38,082 nucleotides of DNA from contig SWBL01000415.1 in the NCBI GenBank assembly GCA_024195585.1, forward strand, positions 1-38,082. The letters are read 5' to 3'. Under the pieces are notes generated by a model. It saw nothing but the letters and a program-made list of their open reading frames with translations. It ran no database searches and was not told the DNA's origin. Source of the stretch: Aureobasidium sp. EXF-3400. Its lineage: Eukaryota; Ascomycota; Dothideomycetes; Dothideales; Saccotheciaceae. This document shows, piece after piece, positions 1 to 9,927 of the stretch (positions are counted from its first letter, which is position 1; every line of letters starts with the position of its first letter). The position numbers and the translations under genes are program-made.

Positions 1-993
1 ACACATACCTGTAAATAACCGAGTAGCTAGATAGTTTTCCCGGCAAGCCACACAGTGGTAAATGGAGTATGATTCAAAAAAAAAAAAAAAAAAAAAAAGA
101 AGGATAGACCAGGGTGGTCCAGCCAGCTTGAAGTTGCAAGCGCTTCGCTCTGATTGGCTCGTTCGCTAAATCGGTCACTGACGGCCAGCTGACAGTTTTC
201 CAGCCCCTGCCCTAACCTTTTTCTCGCGTGCAAAGCTTTAATCTGTGGACCACGCGTTCCTGACTCGAACGGTAGGTGAACGCGGTATCGGATCTCAGAT
301 TTGGCATGAGGGCACAGTGTCGCAAGAAGAGACCGAAGTGGGGAGCAAAGGTTTGTAGGAAGAAACGGGTGGTCTCGACTGGAACGGTGGGCACTGATGA
401 AGATGCATTGTTGCTTGCTGGGAGCTGCGGAATACGAAGCAATGCCAATGATGGGATCAAGCATCTCGTATTGTGTCGCTCTGATCCGTAAGCGATAATC
501 AGATCCGACAGGGTACAACTACTGTTGCTCGCAGAGAGGACCTGATGTGGGACCAATCTTCTGATGTCCCCACACAGCTTCTCCACCACAATTGCTATGA
601 GGAGGCGCAGCAATAGCGACGTCAAGACTATGCCTTCTCAGACGGACTTCCGTTGTCTCTATCTCTTTGCAGTTCGAGACGCGACGCAATTTCCTATCGC
701 GGTATGTTACCCAGTTAGTTGAAGCGCCACCATTCCGTCAGACCACAAAAAAGGTTGTCTTGTAAGAGGAACCGAAGGTAAGACGGGCCGGCGCCGGTGC
801 TGATGTACGTATGCTTCCCCAAAGGTTCTTGGATGCATAGGAACGATAGCGATCATGTAGGGTTCGAGTGGTTAGGGAGGGAAAAAAACTAATGGGCTGT
901 TTGTCGGCCTGTCGATCATCTCGGTCAATCTTGCGGTTTGGAGGAATCGATTTCCCGCGCGTTGCAGCCGGTGTAAAGCTGCCCTATACTTGA
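1..993. other. Gene-free left edge
   Basis: I see no gene here that I can support. Open frames exist on both strands, but they overlap each other, have no recognisable domain, and one translates the homopolymer at 76-98 as poly-Phe. Part of this stretch is probably the upstream region of the gene that begins near 994-1270. Confidence 0.5.
76..98. repeat. A23 homopolymer tract
   Basis: An uninterrupted run of 23 A lies on the plus strand. It could be a poly(dA:dT) nucleosome-excluding promoter element, the tail of an old retroposed sequence, or an assembly artefact. No target-site duplication or reverse-transcriptase remnant is visible beside it. Confidence 0.9.
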
Positions 994-2478
994 TTGATCC
1001 CCTTGCCATGCGTACAAAATGCGTTTGTCTTCCCTCATTCCCGGACACGAGGCGTCTGTGATCGGTTCGGAAAAACTCACAGCTGCCAACAAATGCATAA
1101 GACGGAGCAAAGCCCATGTATGATGACCGAGCCAGAATCACCACATGATAACCCTTCACCATGCGACCAAAAGCGCGGAGCAGTGACAGCAGCTCGTCGC
1201 CATGGAAATCTTGAGACGATACGAAAACAACCCGGCTGGTCAGACTTCCCTTCTTGTATACCGATCTCTATGCGAACAACCAAAAGCGGCAAAGTGACCG
1301 AGTTCGGTAACACCAAGCTTCGCATCATTGAGCGCATCGCTGTATCTACAGATTTCGACAAGGCACTGGACTTTCTCAACGGCCTGACAGACGGAGGGGA
1401 GAGGTTACTCAGCCTCAAAGATCTGGAGCAATGCGCCGCGAAATTTGATTTGGGCAAGAGAGGGAGACAGCAGTCGAGAGATCGAGCTGGATCGAGTTCA
1501 GCACCAACGAGCACTGTGGTCAGTCAGGCGGATGAAAGCGAACCAAGTTACCAGTCTATGGCTCAACCTCTGGACTCTTGGAATGGATTTACCCTCGACG
1601 CAAGCCCAATGCCTTTGCAGATTGGTTCTTCAACGGCGCCACTCAAGCGTCCAAGTCCCGAAGCCTTTCAAACCATGTCAGTGTCTCCAGTGGACACCAA
1701 ACGCCCTCGCATGGATACCCTCTTCGATACTCAACAGGCAGGTTTTCCTTTCCACACGTGCGAACTGGAATTGAACAACACGACAAACCTAGCCGTTCCC
1801 CAAAGCTACCATCAGCAGAGTAGCCCGAATATGCGAGCATCACCAGGAAATCCGATCCCACGCTCGCCATCTCAAGACCCAGCAAGAGCATTGTTGAGCA
1901 TACATCCACACGCCGGAAGCATCTTCTCGAACCTTAACACGGCATTCGACGACTTGCTCGCTCGGATTGAAGATCATCAACAAATCGTCAAGACTGCGCT
2001 TGACCAATACCGTATGGCCACAAACGGGTTGAGTGTGGCGTCGGGGACTTCGATCAACAACGGCGATCGTGATCTGGAAGCGGCGCTGAGGACAGCACAG
2101 AGGAAAGAAGTACGCGCTCGTCATGATTTGGAACAAGCGAGATCAGCAAGAGACGTAATTGATATTGAGTATGGCCATATCGGTACATCGCTTTCCCGAG
2201 CCTTGGTGGACACTGTACGAGCCGAGTATTCGCGCGCAGGAGTAGCCATGACACAAGCTCAAGCAGATGTCGAGGCTGCCAGGCAAAGATTGAACAGTGC
2301 AAACAACCGAGAGCAGGTCCTGAAACGTACGAAGGATGTCGCAGAGGTTGGCATTGACCAGCTACAGCGGCAGACCAGATTTTGGTTGAAGAGGTTAGCA
2401 GAGGCAGGAGTCAAATTGACGGATCAGTTGGGCAATCTGCAAGGGAATGATACGGCGCAGCGGCCGCCACAGATGTAG
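994..2478 (+). CDS. Hypothetical protein with C-terminal coiled coil
   Basis: This is a single open frame of up to 494 residues. I do not recognise the family. The first 90 or so residues are irregular, so the true start may be the ATG at 1093, 1120 or 1270. The last begins a more protein-like segment (MRTTKSGKVTEFGNTKLR) that leads into a short helical domain. The middle (about residues 165-300) is rich in Ser, Pro and Gln, looks disordered, and carries a basic KRPRMD patch that could be a nuclear localisation signal. From about 310 to 480 the chain is rich in Ala, Arg, Glu and Gln with heptad-like spacing, which suggests a coiled coil. No catalytic motif is visible. It converges with the next gene across a gap of 172 bp. 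A nuclear scaffold or regulator would fit, but that is inference. Confidence 0.7.
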   Translation: MIPLPCVQNAFVFPHSRTRGVCDRFGKTHSCQQMHKTEQSPCMMTEPESPHDNPSPCDQKRGAVTAARRHGNLETIRKQPGWSDFPSCIPISMRTTKSGKVTEFGNTKLRIIERIAVSTDFDKALDFLNGLTDGGERLLSLKDLEQCAAKFDLGKRGRQQSRDRAGSSSAPTSTVVSQADESEPSYQSMAQPLDSWNGFTLDASPMPLQIGSSTAPLKRPSPEAFQTMSVSPVDTKRPRMDTLFDTQQAGFPFHTCELELNNTTNLAVPQSYHQQSSPNMRASPGNPIPRSPSQDPARALLSIHPHAGSIFSNLNTAFDDLLARIEDHQQIVKTALDQYRMATNGLSVASGTSINNGDRDLEAALRTAQRKEVRARHDLEQARSARDVIDIEYGHIGTSLSRALVDTVRAEYSRAGVAMTQAQADVEAARQRLNSANNREQVLKRTKDVAEVGIDQLQRQTRFWLKRLAEAGVKLTDQLGNLQGNDTAQRPPQM

Positions 2479-2650
2479 GATAATGAAGACGGTAGTACGT
2501 GATCATGACGAGATCAAACGCCGTGGAATGATAATGTAGTCTCCGAAAACTGTCGGAGCAAAAGAATAATCATGTATAGTAATGAATTGGTCGCAAGAGT
2601 CAGGAACGAGCTCAGTCGATAGAGAGAAACAAAGGAAGAGCACGAATCGA

Positions 2651-4046
2651 CTACTTCACCAACAGCTGCATGTTTCTTCTCACCTCATCAGCCTCGTCAA
2701 ATACCAACCACATGTTACTGTCTAGTCCTTTGAAGGCTGTCTCGAAGCGCTTGGCAGAATTCCTGTCAGGATTCAAAGCACCCTGTATCTCATTATCGTC
2801 TGGAACGCGGCGAATATAGATGGCTTTGATCCAGCCGGGATGACGTCTTGCGATCTCGCCATAAGACTCGGGATCTTTCTGTGTGCTGTCGCCGATGCAG
2901 ATGAACTGACGTTGCGGGAACCAAGTGTGCATCTTCTCTAGCCTATCAACTTTGTACTCCTGCACATTGACTGACAGACTGCTGATTAAACCACCCAAGT
3001 TTTGCCAGGAAGCGTCGCGGAGAACCATTGTGCCGTCGGGGAAATGCTCTTGACGGAATTTGCGCAGGAAGGGATACAGGTTGTAAGGAGATCCCGAGAG
3101 GTAGAAGAAGATGGGGTTGTCGAGCAATTTTACCAAATCGGTGTACAGCTGAGGCATGCCAGAGACTGGAGTGGGCGCATCGATGAAGGTCGACTTGAGA
3201 ACGGCGATGGGAGAAAGCGTGCCAGTGATTTTGATGGTGTCGTCGATGTCCGAAATGACCCCCCAGCCTGTAGGTTCAGCCACAACCGTGTCACCTGGCG
3301 TAACAAAGCAGGGCGACGGGTCTGAGTTGGCCGTCGTGGTGAGTTGAGTGCCAGCTCGAGCATCAAAGTGTAGTCGGAGCAGGTCAGAGGAGATGCCGGA
3401 CGAACTCGAGGGTCCCAGTGTTTGAGTCTCGGTGTCGGCAATCTTGATGCGAATTGTGTGACGAGGCAAGATGGGATTCAAGAAGGGCTCCAGACGCTTC
3501 TTAATAAGTGTTATGTCGAGCTTGTCCTTGATTCCATCCAAACATTCTTCTTCAGTTGCTGCTTCTCTAGCAAGACCAAGCAAACGAGCAATGTCGGCGA
3601 GGACGTGTGATGGGTCGCGACAAGTCTCGCGAGAGAAGTATGCGGCCACATACTCGACTTCCCAGGACGGTGCAGGTAGAGGTGCGTTGGGAGCGGCGAT
3701 GATTTCGGGGTCTGCCTCATGCTTGTTGACCTTTGCGTCCTGGCTCCTAGAAGCAGTTAGATGGATCGCGCAGATGGCATGAAAGGAGAGCGCACGGCTG
3801 GACTCGATATGCAGTATTGTCAAATATCCAGACACTGTGCTGGGATGGATCGACGAGTCTTGGTTTGGTCCATGGGAACGTCAGAAGCAAGCGGCCCGTC
3901 AGGTCAGGCATGGAGCCGAGAAGCTCTTTGGGGACGTCTGGTGAGAACGGCGCGTCCTTGCGAAGCTGGAGACCATCGACGACGGTGACAAGAGCGTCAT
4001 GGGCAGTTTGCAGCGCAGGGCGCAGATACGGTTCAAGGGAGCTCAT
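2651..4046 (-). CDS. App1-like phosphatidate phosphatase (DUF2183)
   Basis: Two exons, 4046-3804 and 3739-2651, join in phase 0 to give 443 residues. The 64-bp intron has a CTAAC branch site and uses the second of two closely spaced AGs (..CTAG GAGCCAG), because only that one keeps the frame. Residues around 241-400 form the App1 catalytic domain. DIDDT at about 245-249 is the DxDxT nucleophile motif of Mg2+-dependent HAD-type phosphatidate phosphatases. It is followed by FYLSGSPYNLYPFLR and FICIGDSTQKDPESY, which match the later HAD motifs. Yeast App1 turns phosphatidic acid into diacylglycerol at cortical actin patches and links lipid turnover to endocytosis; a similar role is inferred here. 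The N-terminal 230 residues are less conserved. It is divergent from the kinase gene to its right. Confidence 0.9.
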
Positions 4047-4865
4047 GATGGAAATTTGTGGAAAGCTGTGATTTGAGAGGGCAGGGAGAAAGGGAAGGAG
4101 ATGTTAGGCAAGTGGGAAACATGCAGTGTCTAAGAAAGAAGGAAGGAACAGGCAGCGACAAGCCAAGAGGACGTTGATCGCTGGCTTGGACAGCTGCCAT
4201 GTGGCCTAGGACGACTCATGTTGATACTGTACCGGGGATAGTGGACATAGCAGAGCTGAAACCACAGGCTACATTTTGACGCTCGTGATGCTCCGCAAAC
4301 AGCTGTGCAGGAGGTGGCCAAGAGCTTGATCTTATACTCTTTCAGGCGGTGCTCCACACACGAGGGTAGGCGCGCTCAAAAAATGCAACGAAGGGTCAGC
4401 GCAGGCTGTCAAAAGTGGCTGGTGCCATGATTGAAGAGGAAGCAAAAAAGGCAGCGAGTGACGGGGCAGAAATCAGGGTCGTGTCGCGTTTGAGGAAGGA
4501 GCGACCCCGCAGGTTCAGGGAAGCCAAGCAAGGAAGGCGGGATTGCCCATCAAGCAAGCGCGAGCACCGCCGGGCAAGCACCAACCAACCTTTTGCTCTT
4601 TCCGTCTTGCGTGTCGTGACTCGTCGTTCTTGCCGACTTTGTTGCTCTTGCGTTTCCACGGCCGACAATTGATTCTTAGAACTCTGCAGTTTACAAGCGT
4701 CAATCGCAACTTGTCCGCGCACTTCAACGGAAGCCCTCAACGTGAAACACGCCTCGCTGACCTGCCGTCCTCTCCTGATCACAACCCCACTTTCTCGTCT
4801 TGTTCTTGTACAAAGAGCGTCTCACCCACGTGCTGCTGCTCTCAGCGTCCATCGCACCCATCACC
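4047..4865. other. Divergent promoter region, App1-like / CaM kinase
   Basis: About 820 bp separate two divergently transcribed starts. The right half holds pyrimidine-rich blocks on the plus strand (for example around 4590-4640 and 4780-4800), as is common just upstream of fungal transcription starts. I see no clear TATA box and no independent gene. Confidence 0.5.
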
Positions 4866-5989
4866 ATGTCACAAGCCCAGATCCAACCGTGTCGCTATAA
4901 GACTGGCAAGACGCTTGGCGCTGGCTCATACTCGGTCGTCAAGGAGTGCGTGCACATCGACACGGGACGCTACTATGCCGCAAAGGTCATCAACAAGCGC
5001 CTCATGGCTGGCCGTGAGCACATGGTGCGCAACGAGATCGCCGTCCTCAAGCGCGTGTCCATGGGCCACCAGAACATCCTCACCCTGGTCGACTACTTTG
5101 AGACCATGAACAACCTGTACCTCGTCACCGACCTGGCCTTGGGTGGAGAGCTGTTCGACCGCATCTGCCGCAAGGGCTCATACTACGAGAGCGATGCCGC
5201 AGACCTCATCCGTGCCACTCTGTCTGCCGTCGCCTACCTCCACGACCACGGCATCGTCCACCGCGATCTCAAACCCGAGAACCTGCTGTTCCGCACCCCC
5301 GAAGACAATGCCGACCTCATGATTGCCGACTTTGGCTTGTCTCGTATCATGGATGAGGAGCAGTTCCACGTCTTGACCACAACCTGCGGCACCCCCGGCT
5401 ACATGGCTCCCGAAATCTTCAACAAGAGCGGTCACGGCAAGCCTGTGTAAGTGTCTCTAAACCCACCACTCTCTTCTTCCACTGACACTCCTCCAGTGAC
5501 GTGTGGGCCATCGGCGTCATTACCTACTTCCTCCTCTGCGGTTATACCCCATTCGACCGAGACAGTAATCTCGAGGAGATGCAGGCCATCCTCGTTGCCG
5601 ACTACTCCTTCACCCCTCTCGAATATTGGCGCGGTGTGTCGCTCTCTGCGCGAGCCTTCATCAAGCGCTGTCTGACCATCGACCCCACAAAACGCATGAC
5701 GGCCCACGAAGCCTTGAGCCACGACTGGATTGCTGGCCCTGCACAAGAAAGAGGCAACGAGGATCTGCTACCCACAGTCAAGAAGAACTTCAATGCCAGA
5801 AGAACCCTACACAAAGCCATCGACACTGTTCGCGCTATCAACCAACTCAGAGCTGGTGGCGGTATGGGCATGATGGATGGCGCTCAGTCCCACCGTCCCG
5901 AACGTGTCGACACTGCCGCGCCTAAAGACAAGGACGGCGACGTCGACATGGATTCGAAGCCCAAAAATCAAACTGCCGCTGCTGCTTGA
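4866..5989 (+). CDS. Calcium/calmodulin-dependent protein kinase (CaMKI type)
   Basis: Exons 4866-5446 and 5497-5989 give 357 residues; the 50-bp intron has a GTAAGT donor and a CTGAC branch site. The start lies in a strong context (ATCACCATGTC). All kinase landmarks are present: Gly-rich loop LGAGSYSVV (17-25), Lys40 in AAKVINK, HRDLKPEN with catalytic Asp134, DFG 155-157 and CGTPGYMAPE. Thr172 in the LTTTCGTPGY segment sits where CaMKK phosphorylates CaMKI. After the kinase fold, a basic amphipathic helix at about 289-312 (KKNFNARRTLHKAIDTVRA) looks like the autoinhibitory and calmodulin-binding segment. A short acidic, Ala-rich tail follows. It should act as a cytosolic Ser/Thr kinase relaying Ca2+ signals. 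It corresponds to the fungal cmkA/cmkB/Cmk1 group; I cannot say which paralogue. Confidence 0.95.
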
Positions 5990-6428
5990 TCCCTGGAAGT
6001 CCTGAATCTTCTTTCCTTTGCGAGCGCATAGCATGTATTCTTGCTTTCCAAAGACTCGGCAGACTGTGGATCCTTTCCGTATACCCCTCCACATCTGCAC
6101 AAAGTATTTCTTTCCATCTTAACATACATTGATATCTATTTTCTCACGTAGCCAATGGCTTTTGCGATCTGATGCTTTATTGTAATGTCACGGCCGGGTC
6201 ATGCATTTCCTCTTGGCATCAGCCTGGCTGCAGCTTCCATCCTTCATGTTTCGTGTATCGCTACTAGCTAAATTTTGGTCGATCGGCGGCTGACGCCTTA
6301 TCGAAGAGCCCGAGGGCCCACTCATTGGACTATTACCCCGCCTGCAATTGCTCAGACAACATGCTCGTGGTACCTCCAACCATCGGACTGGACTTACTTC
6401 TCTACCTCTCCCATCGCATCTGGTAATC
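5990..6428. other. Intergenic, kinase 3' end to SDR promoter
   Basis: This 439-bp gap holds the 3' flank of the kinase gene and the promoter of the dehydrogenase gene. I see no gene or distinctive motif in it. Confidence 0.5.
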
Positions 6429-7307
6429 ATGGCTGCCAAAAAAACTTGCCTAATCGTTGGTGCCACGACCGGAATTGGCAAAGAAACTGCCGAGCATCTC
6501 GCAAAGAAGGGCTGGACTGTCATTGTCACAGGTAGAAACCAAGACAAGGGCAATACGGTCGGCCTTGAACTCACAAACGCATAAACGTCGCCTAACAGCA
6601 AGCTCTACAGGTCGTAGAATCCATTGAACACAGCGGCGGCAGTGCTTCATTCCATTCAGTTGACATTACCAATCATGCGTCAGTTGTTGCTCTCCACGAA
6701 CACATTCTTGAGAAATATGGCCGCCTCGACGCTGCTGTCAACAATGCTGGCATGTCAAGTACTTTCCAGCCATTCCATCTGACTCCGGTCGAGGATCTCG
6801 ACTCTATGTACAACCTCAATCTGAAAGGCACCTTCCTCTGCATGCAAGAGCAGCTCAAGATGATGTTGAAGCAAGACAAGCAGGGCGAGGCTGGTAGAAG
6901 AGGCACCATCATCAACATCTCCAGCATGACTGGCCTCATTGGTGTACCCTATGCCGCTCCTTACTCGTCAACCAAGCATGCTGTTAGTCTCTTTTAGCCC
7001 ACCTCTGAGGGTCATCGCTGATTAATACTGCCAGGTCATTGGTCTTACCAAATCAACAGCACTTGAGTACGCCCCCGAGGGGATCTACATCTCTACCGTC
7101 GCTCCAGGTATCATTGATTCGGGCATGCCCGTCATGGAGGAGAGTTTCAATGGCGGCACATTCTCTAGGGAGCAAGCTGCTGCCATGCATCCCTTAAACA
7201 GAATTGGTAAATGTGCTGACGTCGCAAAGGCTGTGGATTTCCTCTTGGAGAATGACTTCATCACTGGTGGTGTTATCTGTGTTGATGGTGGCATCACTGC
7301 AACATAG
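6429..7307 (+). CDS. Short-chain dehydrogenase/reductase (classical SDR)
   Basis: Three exons (6429-6557, 6611-6982, 7035-7307) give 257 residues, with introns of 53 and 52 bp, both phase 0. The first intron has a CCTAAC branch site. The protein shows the full classical SDR signature: GATTGIG cofactor-binding turn near residue 12, NNAG, NISS catalytic Ser, and a YSSTK (Tyr-x3-Lys) active site. It ends with the usual FITGGVICVDGG strand of the tetramer interface. The length is typical of the family. It should catalyse NAD(P)H-dependent oxidoreduction of an alcohol/carbonyl pair. The substrate cannot be told from the sequence. It lies directly upstream of a decayed fragment on the opposite strand. 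Confidence 0.93.
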
Positions 7308-7373
7308 AAACCTTGTCAGATTATTATTACTTTTGAGCACAGATCATGTGAAGACAGATTAATCGCTTCATAA

Positions 7374-7810
7374 TCATGCAGGACCCCAAAGTGTGATGCT
7401 CTGGATGCTGCAAGTGACTATATCTGTGCCCACAGTTGCCTCTACGCCAACGATACTGGCATTCGTCGCGCCATTATAGCTCCAAGGGCTGTCAGTGCAG
7501 AAGCTTGTATCACTGCCCGTAGCAATCTTCCGGATAGCCTCAATCAGCCAAAAGCTCTTTCCAGAAGTGAAAAAACAAGACTTACCAAGACAATATCCTC
7601 GAACACGAGCGGACCAAAATCCCAAGCTCCATACAACTCGGCCGCAAAAGGTGCATCTGTCATGACTTTATCCGCGTTGGGAAACGAATTTGTCGCAGAT
7701 GCTTCACCGCAGTTCTGCTCAATCACACTGACCCATCCGGCGGCATTTGCATTGCGTGTGTTGTTGAAAAACAGCACATCACCTTCTTCAGCAGCGTCAC
7801 GATAAGAATC
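7374..7810 (-). pseudogene. Fragment of a secreted protein, possibly peptidase A4/G1-like
   Basis: The minus strand is open from about 7810 to 7586. A candidate 47-bp intron (7585-7539, GTAAGT donor) would join it in phase 0 to a last exon ending in TGA at 7374-7376. The segments GDVLFFNNTRNANAAGWV and AWDFGPLVFEDI, and a beta-rich Cys-containing tail (DTSFC ... TCSIQSITLWGPA), look like the C-terminal half of an extracellular beta-sandwich protein. The resemblance to eqolisins (aspergilloglutamic peptidases) is loose, and I see no NAEWIVE-type catalytic segment. Upstream on this strand there is an in-frame stop and no signal peptide or N-terminal half, so I read it as a truncated relic. A short lineage-specific gene with unseen 5' exons is the alternative. 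Confidence 0.35.
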
Positions 7811-8053
7811 TCAGACATGCTCGTCACGTACGATAGATAGAGCACTAGAGGGGTATGATATGCACAAATCAGAAACTGAGATGGCTCTTGTTGCTGAGGT
7901 CTAGATAAGGTGCTGAGTGTCGTGTGCGGCTCAGCTCTGGTGGAATGTCACTGTCTGCCAGTCACGAATTTTGGCCAGCAGATATGACTTCTGGCCACTT
8001 TCTATCGAGCGACGACCGACCTGAACACACGACCTGGTTCATCGCCTCGAACG

Positions 8054-9190
8054 ATGAACAACTTCACCGGGCACATCGTGAACTTTGCACCAATGGCCAA
8101 TGCAGCATCTATCGCATACAATGTAGCAAGTTTCGTTTGCGCCTTGTTTGTCCTCGAATTCGGCGCCGACAAATTCATCGACCATACCGCTGTCGTTGCC
8201 GAGCGCACAGGCATACCGGAGTCCATCATCGGCTTACTCACCGCAGGCGCCGAGTGGGAGGAACTTGCTGTTGTCGTTATATGCATTATGCAACATCGGT
8301 CTTCTCTTGCCATTGGCAACATCATTGGCTCGGGCATTTCGAATATTCTGGGTGCCTTTTCGCTGGGGCTGATCTTTCGCAGCAATGAGGAAGTCATGGT
8401 GTTTGACTCGAGCGCTAGAATGTATACCCTGGTCATGCTTGTCGTCACTGGTCTGGTTGTTGGGCTGCATTTTGTTGACTCTCCAATGGTGTCGAGAGTC
8501 TTTGGTGGCATCCTGATCGGCATATTCGTTCTCTATGTTGGCTCTGTCGCTTATTTGATCGCCAAGGGTCGCTTGGTTGCGCCCGAGTCAGACAGTGATA
8601 GTGACAGTGACAGCGAAAGCGAGGACGATGAGGAAAGCACCGCGAACGATATCGCAGGCAGTCAAGTCGATTCAACAACTCCCCTCTTGGCAACAGAGCA
8701 AAATATGTCTAGCTCGCGGCACAAGCACAGCATAGCATATCACGTAGCATTCCTGGTCCTTGGCTTTCTGGCAGTGCTTCTGAGTAGCTTTGTCCTATCC
8801 AATGCTTCCTCATCCATCGCAGAAGAAAGCGGCTTGTCAGAAGTACTCTTTGGAGTTGTCTTTCTCTCCATCGCAACAACGCTACCAGAAAAGTTCATCG
8901 CAGTCATGAGTGGAAGTCGTAATCGGACAGGCATCCTGGTCGCAAACACTGTTGGTAGTAATATCTTCTTGCTTACGCTGTGCATGGGTGTTCTCTGGGT
9001 CAGTACGACTGGCTCGTTTGACAGAGGTACTGTCAATATCGTTGAGCTGTTTGTGCTTCTGGGCTCGTCGCTGTTCATGACAGTTGTTGTGTGGTTCGGC
9101 GCTCAATGGAGTCGTATTGCAGGTCTGGTCATGCTGGTTAGTTATCTTGCATTCCTAGTTCTGGAGTTTACGACCATTCGTCATGGTTGA
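8054..9190 (+). CDS. Sodium/calcium exchanger-type cation antiporter (CaCA superfamily)
   Basis: An uninterrupted 378-residue membrane protein with two halves, each containing an alpha-repeat. The first (about 58-100) reads GLLTAGAEWEE then GNIIGSGISNILG. The second (about 264-308) reads SIATTLPEKFIAVMSG then VANTVGSNIF. The GN.IGS / ANTVGSN motifs and the inverted two-repeat layout are diagnostic of CaCA exchangers, which swap Ca2+ or another cation for Na+ or H+ across a membrane. The canonical G-S/T-S-x-P-E is altered in both repeats: AGAEWEE in the first, ATTLPE in the second. Between the halves is a cytosolic-type acidic linker (about 178-195) of repeated Ser-Asp/Ser-Glu, possibly a cation-sensing or phosphorylation segment. 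About ten hydrophobic segments are visible. An in-frame ATG 13 codons downstream is an alternative start. The exact ion and membrane are unknown. Confidence 0.88.
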   Translation: MNNFTGHIVNFAPMANAASIAYNVASFVCALFVLEFGADKFIDHTAVVAERTGIPESIIGLLTAGAEWEELAVVVICIMQHRSSLAIGNIIGSGISNILGAFSLGLIFRSNEEVMVFDSSARMYTLVMLVVTGLVVGLHFVDSPMVSRVFGGILIGIFVLYVGSVAYLIAKGRLVAPESDSDSDSDSESEDDEESTANDIAGSQVDSTTPLLATEQNMSSSRHKHSIAYHVAFLVLGFLAVLLSSFVLSNASSSIAEESGLSEVLFGVVFLSIATTLPEKFIAVMSGSRNRTGILVANTVGSNIFLLTLCMGVLWVSTTGSFDRGTVNIVELFVLLGSSLFMTVVVWFGAQWSRIAGLVMLVSYLAFLVLEFTTIRHG

Positions 9191-9927
9191 CGGGGCTCTG
9201 GCCGACTCGGATCATCGAGCACCGTGTCTCGAGGCAGTACGACTGCTAGCTAGTCTCGCTGATCCGTATCGATATCCTTCTGCAGTCCCACTGAGAATCC
9301 TGGAGGATCACATAATCTTGCGTTCGAGAACGATCGGGAGCCCCTTTGATCATTCCTACAAAATCAGTGAAGCTGCATGCATGCTCGACACGAAACGTGT
9401 ACGAGTAGTTGAAGGATCGTCGCGTGAGGCCCAGCTCAGGAAACTCGTCCGCTCTTGCCCGTATGCCAAGATCATATCGCATTGGCATCACTAGCAACTC
9501 ACGATCAAAGATCTGATAACATTGAGTATATATGCTCTTTGGGCTTGCTCAAAACATATCGTCAAGTGCTGAGTGTACACGTCCAGCTCTACTAGAGACA
9601 AGCATCTGAGGGCCCATTATCATCAATATAGACGCAACCTTGGAGATCACGTCGGCTGTTTTGTAACATGTTGACGCCACAAGCTCGTCTTGGCTCATAG
9701 CCAAGCCAGAACGTTGTCGGACAGTGCTCTTTGACGTGGATTTTCCGCAAGATCGGCCCCGTGTGGTGGGATGCCCAGCACCCCAGCGGACAATCACGCC
9801 AAACTTCGTTTCAAGGTCCGGCTGCGAATAAAACCCAGCCAGACACTCTCCTTATCAATCTGATCATTTCGATCTGATCTGATAACTTTTTTTCGACGGC
9901 ACACCATCTCTGCACGCCTTTGCCAAG
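9191..9927. other. Intergenic, upstream of MFS transporter
   Basis: This 737-bp gap contains no gene I can support. A 103-codon plus-strand frame at 9183-9494 has no domain and overlaps the exchanger stop. A TATATA string lies near 9528, nearly 400 bp from the next start, so its relevance is doubtful. Confidence 0.5.
9851..9896 (+). promoter_or_regulatory. Cluster of GATA-like and GATC-rich sites
   Basis: In the 80 bp before the transporter start lie CTTATC (9851-9856), several TGATC/GATCTGAT units and TGATAAC (about 9890-9896). Paired GATA motifs are the binding signature of AreA/NIT2-type GATA factors, which often control nutrient permeases. The match is to short sequences only, so regulation by such a factor is inference. 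Confidence 0.25.

Noticed and set aside
4543..5109. 188-codon plus-strand frame overlapping the kinase start
   Set aside because: It translates the kinase leader and first exon in another frame, giving a Ser/Arg/Thr-rich product with no domain; the kinase frame has all catalytic motifs.
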